A stretch of 64,000 bases of DNA from Lactobacillus hominis DSM 23910 = CRBIP 24.179. GTDB lineage: Bacteria > Bacillota > Bacilli > Lactobacillales > Lactobacillaceae. The DNA lies in assembly GCF_000296835.1 (NCBI RefSeq), contig NZ_CAKE01000001.1:62001-126000 (forward strand), read 5' to 3'. A program made the translations under genes and the position numbers. Within the stretch, counting starts at the first letter, position 1. Each line of letters starts with the position of its first letter. Shown here in pieces: positions 25,251-34,119 of this stretch. The notes under the pieces are model-generated. The model did not search any database, was not told where the DNA came from, and saw only the letters and a program-made list of their open reading frames with translations.

Positions 25251-25910
25251 ATGAGAATAGAGATTTGGTCAGATTTTGCTTCGCCTGAATGTTATGTAGG
25301 ACAGGTAAGATTGCAGCATGTTATTCAGCGCTTAGGAATGCAACGCGATGTTGATTATCGACAAGATGCTTATTTAATAGATCCGCAGGCTCCTGTAAGA
25401 TCTGTAGAAACAAATGCTGAAAAGTTAGCCTATGATAAAGGCATTTCATTAAAACAAGCCCATGAACGATATGAGCACTGGAAGCGGCTTGGCGCAACAG
25501 AAGGGTTAAATATTAGATATGGTTTTGCATATAACACAAATACGATGGATGCCCACCGTTTAGTATTGTGGGTCCAAGATGAATATGACGACCCTACTTT
25601 GACGCAAAGATTAATTGATTTATTGTTTAAGGCTAATCTAACTAATAATTTTATTCTAGCTGATCGTGAAGTTTTAGAAGAGATAGGACAAGCAGCAGGT
25701 CTTAATGGAAAAGAAATAATTAGAATGCTTTCTTCTAATGCTTATAAAAAAGCAGTAATTGCTCAAACTGCTCATTTTAATGATCTAGGCGAAAGCAGCT
25801 TGCCGTTTTTTATTATCGGCAAGAAAAGTTTTGCTGGAATTCAGCCTCGTCAAGTATTTGCGGATGCATTAAATAAAGATGCAGATGAGTTTGTAAATGC
25901 TAGATTATAA
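25251..25910 (+). CDS. DsbA/FrnE-family thioredoxin-fold protein with altered active site
   Basis: The 219-residue protein belongs to the FrnE/2-hydroxychromene-carboxylate-isomerase branch of DsbA. It begins MRIEIWSDFASPECYVGQVRLQHV, has NTMDAHRLVLW near 100 and a cis-Pro loop SSLPFFII near 185. The usual CPxC is SPEC, so only the second Cys remains; a dithiol redox cycle is not possible in the ordinary way. The ATG at 25251 has GAGAGGTGG at good spacing; a GTG nine bases earlier lies inside that site. A paralogue with an intact CPYC is at 35339-35986. Confidence 0.82.
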   Translation: MRIEIWSDFASPECYVGQVRLQHVIQRLGMQRDVDYRQDAYLIDPQAPVRSVETNAEKLAYDKGISLKQAHERYEHWKRLGATEGLNIRYGFAYNTNTMDAHRLVLWVQDEYDDPTLTQRLIDLLFKANLTNNFILADREVLEEIGQAAGLNGKEIIRMLSSNAYKKAVIAQTAHFNDLGESSLPFFIIGKKSFAGIQPRQVFADALNKDADEFVNARL

Positions 25911-26007
25911 AAACTAATATATAAAGTCATTATTTTATATAAATTGCAACACTTGAGTTACACTAAAAGTGTAAAGTGTTATTTAAAAAGATAAGAGGTA
26001 GATACTT

Positions 26008-26244
26008 ATGAGTAAAAGAGTTTGGAAAACAATTGGTATTATTTCAGCTGTAGCAGGAGTTGCTGCAGGTGCAACTGCAATTGTCAAGCACAAGATTGAT
26101 CAAAACAAGGATGAAAACGAAAATGCTGATGACTTTGTAGAAGTTAGCGACGGTGTAGGTACTGAAGATACGCAAGCTGCTTCTGACGATTCAAGTCAAG
26201 ACAGTGATGACAGCCAAGACAATTCAGAAGATGAAAATAATTAA
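26008..26244 (+). CDS. Small membrane-anchored protein with acidic tail
   Basis: The 78-residue protein has a single N-terminal membrane helix (TIGIISAVAGVAAGATAIV, ~8-26) followed by a very acidic Asp/Glu/Ser/Gln tail without structure. SD AAGAGGTAG precedes the ATG. It resembles the small protein at 27340-27630 in design. No family function is known to me; a cell-envelope role is inference. Confidence 0.65.
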   Translation: MSKRVWKTIGIISAVAGVAAGATAIVKHKIDQNKDENENADDFVEVSDGVGTEDTQAASDDSSQDSDDSQDNSEDENN

Positions 26245-26249
26245 TTAGT

Positions 26250-26281
26250 TCCCTCTGGCTTAAAAGCTAGGGGGATTTTTG
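26250..26281 (+). terminator. Terminator
   Basis: CCCTCTGGCTT and AAGCTAGGGGG pair imperfectly, followed by ATTTTT. Confidence 0.65.
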
Positions 26282-26374
26282 TGCAATAAATAACATCTTA
26301 GCTTATGTTATAAGTCATAATTTCTTCTATAATAAAGTTGATTAGACATTTTAAAATAAAGAAAGATATTAATA

Positions 26375-27247
26375 ATGAAAAAGAGTCTTATAGCAGCGCA
26401 AGTAATTACGAGTGCATTGCTGTTAGGAATTAGTCAGCAAGTTAAAGCTGATACTGTTAATCAAAGTGACGAAAATGAAACTGTTTCTCGAAAACAAGAG
26501 AATGAATCAGCGATCGTTTCATTTTCTAATTTTGGTCAGGCAGCTGCCAATCAAGTGTTACGTACGCAAAATAATCCTCAAATTACCTATCAAAATCAAA
26601 GTCGCCAGGTGACGGAGACGATTTATTTTCAAAATACTGCTGGTCAAGAAATCGCACCTCCACAAAAGCAAGTAGTAATACTGCATCGTGTAAATACCTT
26701 GCAAAATGGCACAGTAATTAATTATGGAGCTTGGTCGAAAGCGGATTTTGCTCAAGTTAAAGCACCTGAAATTCCTGGCTATACACCAACGCAACCTTAT
26801 TTAGATGCTTTGCCTGCTAACCAAAGTTTTTATTTTATCTGGCAATATCGTAAAAACAATAATGCGCAAAACCATACTACTAGTTTTCAACCCGCACCAG
26901 TTCATCCAACTAGCGTTGAAACTAATCCTTTAAATAATTCAAATGTTGACCAAACTAATATCCATCATCCAGCTACTAACTTAAGAAATGCTGCTCGATT
27001 AAGAAATAGTACGCAATATAACATCAATGCATTAAAGGATAATTTTAATAAGCTAGATAACTTTCAAAATAAGCAAGTCATCAATCAAACCAAGTCAAAT
27101 TTAAATTCGTATATCTCAAAAAAGAGAATTGCTAAACAATTGCCTCAAACAAGCGTTAAAAATTCTAATGCGCTTAGTTTGATTGGACTTGTCGGAACAA
27201 TGGCTTTTATTGGTTTATGCGGAGTGCATAAGCCAAAAAATGCTTAA
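26375..27247 (+). CDS. Small sortase-anchored surface protein with MucBP-like segment
   Basis: The 290-residue protein has a signal peptide (MKKSLIAAQVITSALLLG, cleaved after VKA), a domain resembling the second half of a mucus-binding repeat (RQVTETIYFQNTAGQEIAPP, then INYGAWSKADFAQVKAPEIP and SFYFIWQYR), an Asn/Gln-rich stalk and a C-terminal LPQTS signal with hydrophobic helix and basic end. It is far shorter than normal mucus-binding proteins, with a single partial module. It sits in a cluster of small envelope genes. Confidence 0.82.
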   Translation: MKKSLIAAQVITSALLLGISQQVKADTVNQSDENETVSRKQENESAIVSFSNFGQAAANQVLRTQNNPQITYQNQSRQVTETIYFQNTAGQEIAPPQKQVVILHRVNTLQNGTVINYGAWSKADFAQVKAPEIPGYTPTQPYLDALPANQSFYFIWQYRKNNNAQNHTTSFQPAPVHPTSVETNPLNNSNVDQTNIHHPATNLRNAARLRNSTQYNINALKDNFNKLDNFQNKQVINQTKSNLNSYISKKRIAKQLPQTSVKNSNALSLIGLVGTMAFIGLCGVHKPKNA

Positions 27248-27339
27248 TTAGGAGTTTCAAGGGTTCTTTTTATGTATACACACCTAAATGGTTTACAATT
27301 AAAGTGATTAGTAAAAATGTAATTTTTGAGGTGATAGAA

Positions 27340-27630
27340 ATGGCAAAAAAGTTTTTAACAATATCTTTAATTAGTGCAGGGCTGAGTGCAGTTGCTGCAG
27401 GTGTTTATTTATTTTTAAAGAAGAGGAAAGAAAATAGTGCTGATGAAAATTATTCCATCGATAATGGGCAAGAATTAGACTTAAGTTCTGATCCATTCTT
27501 TAATAAAGATTTGCCGCATATCAAGCATCAAACAATTCCTGGTCAAGCAGAAATGGAAGTTAAGAATTATACTTATTCTTCAACTACTCCTGCTGATCGG
27601 ATGCCAAGTAAAACGAGTCATGCGGATTAA
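27340..27630 (+). CDS. Small membrane-anchored protein
   Basis: The 96-residue protein has one N-terminal membrane helix (KKFLTISLISAGLSAVAAGV), then KKRK and a mainly acidic, disordered outer or inner tail. The ATG at 27340 is correctly placed after GAGGTGA; an in-frame GTG further up has no such site. It is similar in design, though not clearly in sequence, to 26008-26244. Function unknown. Confidence 0.65.
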   Translation: MAKKFLTISLISAGLSAVAAGVYLFLKKRKENSADENYSIDNGQELDLSSDPFFNKDLPHIKHQTIPGQAEMEVKNYTYSSTTPADRMPSKTSHAD

Positions 27631-27633
27631 TTA

Positions 27634-27660
27634 GAAGCTCGATTTAATCGGGCTTTTTTC
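27634..27660 (+). terminator. Terminator
   Basis: AAGCTCGATT and AATCGGGCTT form a stem followed by TTTT, just before the next gene's GGAGGAG site. Confidence 0.75.
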
Positions 27661-27676
27661 GTAGGAGGAGTTAAAA

Positions 27677-28213
27677 ATGAAAAAACTTATCTTGCTTCTG
27701 CCTTTAAGTATTAGCTTGTTTGGTCTGACTGCTTGCCAAAATCAAAGCAATAATAGCAATAGTAGTCGAATTTTTTCAGGCGGCGTAAAACACGATAAAA
27801 AGCTTCTTAAAATTGCCCAGCAAAAAGATCTAGATCAGGCAGTAAAGACTTATGGCAAAAAGAATAATTTAAAATTCAAAAAATATGATGGAAAAAATGA
27901 TCTCAAAGTAAAGCAAGATCGGCTTTATCCAGCTGCTTTTAAAAATGATGAATTTTACTTAAATAATAAAAAAATCTCAATTGGCTGGGATCCTTATGGC
28001 AAATATGCATATGATTATGAAGTGCTTGCAATTTACAATGCTAATTTAGCTAAAGATGATCACCAGACTTTTCTATTTTGTCGCCACGATAAAAAACCAA
28101 TTGTTTTAATTGAACAAGACAATACACGCTCACATAAAATTGAACTAAAGCAAAGTCCAGATAGTGGTTTAAACAGTGCTTTTGTTGGGATTATGAATGG
28201 GTTTAATAAATAG
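27677..28213 (+). CDS. DUF4767-family lipoprotein (paralogue)
   Basis: The 178-residue lipoprotein has signal MKKLILLLPLSISLFGL with lipobox LTAC. Its C-terminal domain (RLYPAAFKNDEFYLNNKKIS, GWDPYGKYAYDYEVLAIYN, HDKKPIVLIEQ) closely matches that of 23584-24180, including GLN..F.GIMNG at the end. The N-terminal basic linker is shorter. The two genes are about 3.5 kb apart and probably arose by duplication. Family function unknown. Confidence 0.8.
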   Translation: MKKLILLLPLSISLFGLTACQNQSNNSNSSRIFSGGVKHDKKLLKIAQQKDLDQAVKTYGKKNNLKFKKYDGKNDLKVKQDRLYPAAFKNDEFYLNNKKISIGWDPYGKYAYDYEVLAIYNANLAKDDHQTFLFCRHDKKPIVLIEQDNTRSHKIELKQSPDSGLNSAFVGIMNGFNK

Positions 28214-28305
28214 AAAAAAAGAAAGATCAAATTTTTGTTAATCTAGGTTTTTCATTCTACAATAGAATTTGAATGTTACTTAAGAAAAAGAATGGAGGTT
28301 TAGTT

Positions 28306-28476
28306 ATGGCATTACCAAAATTTGATCAAGAAAAAGAAGATATTATTAAAGAAGTTAGAGAAATGATTCACCGCGACCGCGATAATGGCTATATTTTAGA
28401 AAGCCTACAATCGCAATATGGCGAAGATTTTTCTGATGCGGACTTAAAGAAGTTTATTCAAGAAGCCAGCAACTAG
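28306..28476 (+). CDS. Small hypothetical protein
   Basis: The 56-residue charged, helical protein begins MALPKFDQEKEDIIKEVREM and ends DLKKFIQEASN. The ATG at 28306 is 8 bases after GGAGG; upstream in-frame codons are inside or before that site. No signal or membrane segment. A terminator-like hairpin follows at 28498-28533. Function unknown. Confidence 0.6.
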   Translation: MALPKFDQEKEDIIKEVREMIHRDRDNGYILESLQSQYGEDFSDADLKKFIQEASN

Positions 28477-28497
28477 TTATTGTAAAAACTGAATATT

Positions 28498-28533
28498 TCT
28501 TAAGAAGATAGAAAAGTTTCTGTCTTCTTTTTT
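28498..28533 (+). terminator. Terminator
   Basis: AAGAAGATAGAAA and TTTCTGTCTTCTT pair with one mismatch, followed by T-run. Confidence 0.8.
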
Positions 28534-28573
28534 ATCCGTATTTTTAAAATGTAGTAAAAAACACAAAATTATG

Positions 28574-28684
28574 ATGACAAATTTACTATTGTCATGTATT
28601 CTTGTTATCTGGGTCTTTTCACATTTGTTAAACTAGAAGTACGGATGAAATGTTTTTTACACTTGAATATGAAAATAATATATA
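28574..28684 (+). promoter_or_regulatory. hsdM upstream region: inverted repeat and promoter
   Basis: The 313-base gap before hsdM holds a perfect inverted repeat, ATGACAA (28574-28580) with TTGTCAT (28589-28595). It also holds a promoter-like pair, TTTACA (28656-28661) and TATATA (28679-28684), 17 bases apart. A TATAAT at 28736-28741 is a further -10 candidate. Nothing else is recognisable in the gap. Confidence 0.45.
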
Positions 28685-28788
28685 ATTTTTAGAATTTATA
28701 ATATACACATATCTATTATTATGCGAGCCGAGCGTTATAATAAATGTAGAATAACAGATGTCATCTAGTAAAAGTTGGAAAGAATATT

Positions 28789-30363
28789 ATGTCTGATAAA
28801 AAAATTGTTGCTTTGCAGTCAGCATTATATAGTGCTGCAGATGCTCTCAGAGCAAAGATGGATGCGAATGATTACAAAGATTACTTATTAGGAATCATTT
28901 TTTATAAATATTTGTCTGATCAAGAATTATATTTGATTGCAGACCTAAAGGAAAAACCAAATATTAGCTTGAAACAAGCGCAAGAACTATTTGAAAGTGA
29001 ACCTAATTTGTATAAACAGGTGAAATCTAAGCTCGGCTATAGTATCGTTTCTGAAGATACTTTTACCAATATGATTAATAAAATAGCTCAGGAAAACTTT
29101 AAGATTTCTGATTTAGAGATGGCTATTCACAAGATTTCCAATGATAATCAGCAACTTGCTGGGCTTTTTCAAGATGTTCGATTAGATTCGCCTCGTTTAG
29201 GACCGACTGCAATTAAAAGAGCAGCCACAATTGCTCAAGTTTTACAAACTTTGGCACCTTTAGAAATCGTCAAGACAAAAGGCGATACTCTTGGGGATGC
29301 ATATGAGTATTTAATTGGTCAATTTGCTTCAGAAGTTGGTAAAAAGTCAGGAGAATTTTATACTCCGCAAAAAATTTCAGAACTTTTGACAAAGCTTGCT
29401 TTGATTGACCAAGATCCAGATAAAAAGTTATCTGTATATGATCCAGCTATGGGATCAGGGTCTTTGCTGTTGAATTTTAAGAAGTATTTTGCAGCGCCCG
29501 AAAAAGTGGCTTATTACGGTCAAGAAATTAATATTTCTACTTTTAACTTGGCGAAGATGAACATGATTTTGCACGGCGTGTCTTATGAACAACAACACTT
29601 ACATAATGGCGATACGCTAGAAAAGGATTGGCCACCGCAAAATTTTAATGCCGTAGTTATGAATCCACCATATTCTTTAAAATGGAGCGCAGACAACGAA
29701 TATCTAAAGGATCCGCGCTTTAAGCAATTTGGAGTTTTAGCACCAAAGTCAAAGGCTGACTATGCCTTTTTGCTTCATGGATTTTACCATTTGAAAGATA
29801 ACGGAACCTTAGCAATTGTGCTTCCGACTGGCGTTTTGTTTAGACAAGCTGCTGAAGGAAAAATTCGTAAGCAATTGCTTGAAATGGGAGCAATTGATGC
29901 GGTAATTGAGCTTCCAGTTAATTTGTTTTATAATACGACGATTCCGACTGTTGTCTTGGTGTTAAAAAAGAAAAAGCAAAATCGTGATGTGATGTTTATA
30001 GATGCATCTCGCGAATTTCAAAAAGAGAAAAAGCAAAATTATTTGCGTGAAAAAGACATTCAACATATTTTAACTACATATCGCAAGCACGAAAATATCG
30101 ATGGCTACGCTCATTTAGCTAGTTTTGATGAAATTAAAGATAATGGTTTTAATTTGAATTTACATCGCTATGTCGATACTTTTGAAACCCAAGAAGACAT
30201 TAATTTGAGCGATTTAGCAGGCGAGTTAAAGGAAGTTGATCAACAAATAAATGCTAAACAAACTGAATTAGTAGGTTTGCTGAAGAAATATCACTCAAAA
30301 GATGCTAAAACCATGAAAGGCTTAAATGATATTATTGAAGAATTAGAAAGAGAATTAAAGTGA
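28789..30363 (+). CDS. hsdM: Type I restriction-modification methyltransferase subunit (first system)
   Basis: HsdM is the adenine-N6 methyltransferase subunit of type I systems. The 524 residues show a helical N-terminal domain (YSAADALRAKMDANDYKDYLLG), S-adenosylmethionine motif DPAMGSGSLLLNF near 217 and catalytic motif MNPPYS near 290. The C-terminal coiled coil (ELKEVDQQINAKQTELVGLL) contacts HsdS. All parts are intact. It overlaps hsdS, but no hsdR lies beside it: recQ follows. The protein is clearly different from the second HsdM at 46427, so the two systems have separate origins. Confidence 0.93.
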   Translation: MSDKKIVALQSALYSAADALRAKMDANDYKDYLLGIIFYKYLSDQELYLIADLKEKPNISLKQAQELFESEPNLYKQVKSKLGYSIVSEDTFTNMINKIAQENFKISDLEMAIHKISNDNQQLAGLFQDVRLDSPRLGPTAIKRAATIAQVLQTLAPLEIVKTKGDTLGDAYEYLIGQFASEVGKKSGEFYTPQKISELLTKLALIDQDPDKKLSVYDPAMGSGSLLLNFKKYFAAPEKVAYYGQEINISTFNLAKMNMILHGVSYEQQHLHNGDTLEKDWPPQNFNAVVMNPPYSLKWSADNEYLKDPRFKQFGVLAPKSKADYAFLLHGFYHLKDNGTLAIVLPTGVLFRQAAEGKIRKQLLEMGAIDAVIELPVNLFYNTTIPTVVLVLKKKKQNRDVMFIDASREFQKEKKQNYLREKDIQHILTTYRKHENIDGYAHLASFDEIKDNGFNLNLHRYVDTFETQEDINLSDLAGELKEVDQQINAKQTELVGLLKKYHSKDAKTMKGLNDIIEELERELK

Positions 30364-30365
30364 TA

Positions 30366-31571
30366 ATGACATCCACTTACCCCGAGCCTAACTTGCGTAT
30401 AAGCGAATTTTCTGATGGCTGGAAACTTCGAAAAATTGGTCAGATCACTGAGCGGATAAAATCCTATAACATTTCCCACAAATTAGAAGTTAAGCAAGAT
30501 ACAGGCGTTAAGTCGTTGCATTATGGTGAAATCCATCGCGGTTATCTTAATCGCATTAAGAATTTTGATAGTCTGCCTAACGTTGTAGATGACGATTATG
30601 CTTGCTTAAAAAAAGGCGATGTAATTGTTGCTGATGCTTCAGAAGATTTACCAGGATTAGGTGAATCTTGTTTTATTGCTCAAGAACCTCAAAATGAAAA
30701 GGTTGTTGCAGGGCTGCATACTTTAGTTTTACGACCTTCAGAAAATTTGGATCCGGATTTTTTGTTTGCTTATTTGAAAACAATTCAATTTAAAAGATAT
30801 ATATATCAAGTCGCAACTGGCTTAAAAGTTTATTCGTTAGCCCCCACAGCTTTAACAAATTTTAAATTGCGTGTGCCAAGTTTAGCAGAACAAAAAGCAG
30901 TCACTAAGCCCTTAACTTTGATTCAAGATGAAATTGAACTGAATTATAGTAGAAAAGCGGCTTATGAAAAATTAAGATCAGATTTTATTAGTAACGCAAT
31001 TATCAATAATCGTACGATTGCCAAAAAGAAACTAAAAAATTATATTCACTATAAGAAAAAGACGATTTTTCCGAATAAAATTAAAGATAGGCAATACTAT
31101 GAATTTTCGATGCCAGCTTTTGATGAAGATGGCAAACCAGCTCTGAAATCCGGTAAAAAGATGCGCAGTACGCGTTTTATCTTAGACGAGCCATGTATTT
31201 TGTTTAATAAGCTGAATGTTTATAAAAAGAGAATTTGGAATTTACACCATATTCCGGAAAATTCCGTCTCGTCAGCTGAATTTTTGCCAATTATTTGTGA
31301 AAATATCAATCAAGACTATCTTTTTGAAATTTTACGCAGCGATTATTTGACCAGTCAGGTAATAGCACTGTCGATAGGTTCTTCTAATAGTCAAAAACGA
31401 CTTCATCCATCGGATTTATTGCAAATAAGTATTCCGATGCCTGATTTAGCTGAGCAAGCGCAGTTAGTAGAAATCATTTCTTGTTTTAATGACAGTATTA
31501 ACGAGATTGATCAAAAAATTAAAAAGTTGATTTCATTGCGAGATTTTTTACTTAAAAACACATTTATTTAA
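30366..31571 (+). CDS. hsdS: Type I restriction-modification specificity subunit (first system)
   Basis: HsdS reads the two halves of the DNA target. The 401-residue protein has two target-recognition domains (~10-170 and ~220-375), each followed by a helical spacer; the first ends with LAEQKAVTKPLTLIQDEIEL and the second with LAEQAQLVEIISCFNDSINEI. This is the usual full-length, two-domain form. ATG at 30366 is three bases beyond the hsdM stop; a GTG overlapping that stop is the alternative. Terminator at 31568-31601. Confidence 0.88.
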   Translation: MTSTYPEPNLRISEFSDGWKLRKIGQITERIKSYNISHKLEVKQDTGVKSLHYGEIHRGYLNRIKNFDSLPNVVDDDYACLKKGDVIVADASEDLPGLGESCFIAQEPQNEKVVAGLHTLVLRPSENLDPDFLFAYLKTIQFKRYIYQVATGLKVYSLAPTALTNFKLRVPSLAEQKAVTKPLTLIQDEIELNYSRKAAYEKLRSDFISNAIINNRTIAKKKLKNYIHYKKKTIFPNKIKDRQYYEFSMPAFDEDGKPALKSGKKMRSTRFILDEPCILFNKLNVYKKRIWNLHHIPENSVSSAEFLPIICENINQDYLFEILRSDYLTSQVIALSIGSSNSQKRLHPSDLLQISIPMPDLAEQAQLVEIISCFNDSINEIDQKIKKLISLRDFLLKNTFI

Positions 31572-31601
31572 TAAGCTGAGGATAACCCAGCTTATTTTTG
31601 A
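31568..31601 (+). terminator. hsdMS terminator
   Basis: AATAAGCTG and CAGCTTATT pair around AGGATAACC, followed by TTTT. Confidence 0.85.
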
Positions 31602-31649
31602 TGGTAGAATATATTTTGTTATTTTCGCAAAAAGGGAGGGGAACCAAAG

Positions 31650-33416
31650 ATGCAGATGCCACAGCAAATATTAAAGCAAGTTTTTGGCTATTCAAATTTT
31701 AGGCCAGGTCAAGAGAAAGTGATTTCGCTTGTTTTAAATAAACAAAACACTTTGGCTGTTATGCCAACAGGTGGAGGAAAATCAATATGTTATCAAATTC
31801 CTGCACTAATTCAGCCTGGTGTTACATTGGTGGTTTCGCCTTTAATTTCTTTAATGAAAGATCAAATCGATTCTTTGCGTCAAAACGGAATTGTAGCTGC
31901 TGCATTAAATTCTAGTACTCCTCAAGAAGAAGTGAATCCGATTTTGCGTCAGGCTTATCAAGGAAAAATCAAATTGCTTTATGTGACGCCTGAACGACTG
32001 GCTATGGATTATTTTCGCTATCAGTTAAATTTTTTAGACATTGATTTAGTGGCAGTTGATGAAGCTCACTGTATTTCGCAATGGGGACATGATTTTAGAC
32101 CAGCTTATCGTCAGCTATTAGATGGTATTAAGGTCTTAAAGAGTAAGCCCAGTATTTTAGCATTAACTGCGACTGCTACGCCGCGAGTTCAAAAAGATAT
32201 TGCTGAACAATTGGATATTCCAACGCAAAATTTCGTAATTACATCTTTTGCAAGATCCAATCTTAAATTTAGCGTTTTAAATTCAATAAAAAATACTAAC
32301 GCTTATATGTTACAGATTATTCGCGCTCATCCTAATCAAGCTGGTATTATTTACAGCAATACCCGCAAAAAAGTTGAAGAAATTAATGAATATCTTAAAA
32401 GATATGACATTAAATTAGCGGCATATCATGCAGGATTAAGTAATTCTTTGCGTGAAGAAATTCAAGATGACTTTCAATTTAATCGTCTGCAAGTGATTGT
32501 GGCAACGAATGCTTTTGGTATGGGAATTGATAAAAGCAATGTGCGATTTGTTATTCATGCAAATAGTGCGTCTAATATAGAATCTTATTATCAAGAAGCA
32601 GGACGTGCCGGTCGAGATGGCGAAGAATCGGAAGTAATTTTAATTTATCATCCTGGCGATGTACGACAATATCGCTGGTTTATTGATGAATCAGATGCTT
32701 CAGATGAATATAAAAAATTGCAATACGAAAAACTACAGAAAGTAACCAATTATGCTAATACTGATCAATGCCTGCAGCAATTTATCGTGCGCTATTTTGG
32801 TCAAGATTGCGATGCTTGTCAAAAATGCTCTAATTGTTTAAATGAAAATAAGAAAGTTGACGTAACAGATTACGTTAAAAAGATTATCTCGATGATTTAT
32901 GAACTTGATGGACGCTTCGGTAAGAGTGTAGTTGCTCAGGCTGTCTCAGGTTCAACTAATCAGCGCATGAAAGAAATTGGCGCTAATAAATTAGAGCATT
33001 TTGGCAGTTTAAAGATTTCTCAAAAAGAAATTATGAGTATTATTGATTTTTTGATTGCGAATAATTTCTTAGAAAGCATTGGCGATCAGTATCCGGTTAT
33101 TCATGTAACTAATCGCGGGTGGGATGTCTTGGATGGAAAAGTTAAGGTCTTAAAGAAAGAAGCGAAAAAGCCAAGACAAGTAGCTATTAGCGATAACCTT
33201 GATTTATTTGATGATCTGCGCCAGATGCGCTTAGAATTAGCGCGCAAGCAAAAGGTGCCGGCTTTTATGATTTTGTCAGATAAAACTTTGCACGAAGTTG
33301 CGGCTAAAAAACCGGATAGTCGTGAAAAGCTGCTCGAAATTAGTGGTATAGGACGAGAAAAGATGCGTAGATATGGTAAAAAAATTTTGCAAACAGTTAC
33401 TGGGTTTCAAAAATAG
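31650..33416 (+). CDS. recQ: RecQ-family ATP-dependent DNA helicase
   Basis: A 3'-5' helicase of recombination and repair. The 588 residues show FGYSNFRPGQEKVI (motif 0), Walker A MPTGGGKSICYQIP near 38, DEAH box with aromatic loop VDEAHCISQWGHDFRP near 133, helicase C motifs (YYQEAGRAGRDG ~320), the RecQ zinc-binding cysteines (CLQQF...CDACQKCSNC, ~375-400), winged helix and a C-terminal HRDC domain (~510-585). All expected parts are present. GGGAGGGG lies before the ATG. It follows the hsdMS pair after a terminator, so it is a separate transcription unit. Confidence 0.94.
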   Translation: MQMPQQILKQVFGYSNFRPGQEKVISLVLNKQNTLAVMPTGGGKSICYQIPALIQPGVTLVVSPLISLMKDQIDSLRQNGIVAAALNSSTPQEEVNPILRQAYQGKIKLLYVTPERLAMDYFRYQLNFLDIDLVAVDEAHCISQWGHDFRPAYRQLLDGIKVLKSKPSILALTATATPRVQKDIAEQLDIPTQNFVITSFARSNLKFSVLNSIKNTNAYMLQIIRAHPNQAGIIYSNTRKKVEEINEYLKRYDIKLAAYHAGLSNSLREEIQDDFQFNRLQVIVATNAFGMGIDKSNVRFVIHANSASNIESYYQEAGRAGRDGEESEVILIYHPGDVRQYRWFIDESDASDEYKKLQYEKLQKVTNYANTDQCLQQFIVRYFGQDCDACQKCSNCLNENKKVDVTDYVKKIISMIYELDGRFGKSVVAQAVSGSTNQRMKEIGANKLEHFGSLKISQKEIMSIIDFLIANNFLESIGDQYPVIHVTNRGWDVLDGKVKVLKKEAKKPRQVAISDNLDLFDDLRQMRLELARKQKVPAFMILSDKTLHEVAAKKPDSREKLLEISGIGREKMRRYGKKILQTVTGFQK

Positions 33417-33538
33417 TGTTTGAGTTAAATAGTTTAAATAACAGCAGACTACTATTTAGAAAAGATATATGATGATATAATTCTAATCCTGATTTATATA
33501 AAATAATAAAAGTTATTTTTAATAGAAAGGAGAATTAT

Positions 33539-34102
33539 ATGCGGCCAGTAACTGTTGGCTTAGCTGATAAGATAAGAAAAAATACTTTTCAAATATATCA
33601 AAAATCAGGACATAAAAAAATTACTTTGCGTCATATAGCACAGGTTTGCTCTTGTAGTCCCGTTCCAGTATATGGAGCTTTTGGAACTTATGATGAGATG
33701 CTTCATTATTGTTTGAAAAGTTCAGTAGATGAAGTTATTAGTAAGGCTGAAGATGAGCATTCCCATAGTTTACTTTTAGATTTCGATCTTGCCTTATTAA
33801 AATGTGTTGCTACTAACAAGGGCTTTAAAGAAGAATTTACTTTAAAAGCATCTAAAGTTATTCTCGAGAAGGAATTAAGCTGTGGATGTGAAAAATTGTT
33901 AAATGCACATAAAATTGAATTGACAAAAAAGATGAAGTTTGAAGTTAATCAAAATACGAAATTTATATATAATTTCGTTTCTTTGCTTCATCCTGGCTTT
34001 TTGGAAAAAGACAATTCTCATATCTTTGAAAATGTAATCATAAATTTGCATAAACATACTTTGAATTTAGATGATAAGCATAAAATTAGCGTTGAATTTT
34101 AA
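33539..34102 (+). CDS. TetR-like transcriptional regulator
   Basis: The 187-residue protein has a helix-turn-helix of TetR type (IRKNTFQIYQKSGHKKITLR, then HIAQVCSCSPVPVYGAFGTY, ~10-60) and a helical C-terminus rich in Cys (SCGCEKLL). A strong AAAGGAG site precedes the ATG. The gene is convergent with the glycosyltransferase and has no obvious target next to it. The Cys cluster might permit redox or metal sensing, but that is speculation. Confidence 0.7.
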   Translation: MRPVTVGLADKIRKNTFQIYQKSGHKKITLRHIAQVCSCSPVPVYGAFGTYDEMLHYCLKSSVDEVISKAEDEHSHSLLLDFDLALLKCVATNKGFKEEFTLKASKVILEKELSCGCEKLLNAHKIELTKKMKFEVNQNTKFIYNFVSLLHPGFLEKDNSHIFENVIINLHKHTLNLDDKHKISVEF

Positions 34103-34119
34103 TGATTCAACGCTTTTTT
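34088..34119. terminator. Terminator overlapping the TetR gene end
   Basis: AGCGTTGAAT (34088-34097) and ATTCAACGCT (34105-34114) pair perfectly, followed by T6. The stem covers the last codons of the gene. Confidence 0.88.
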
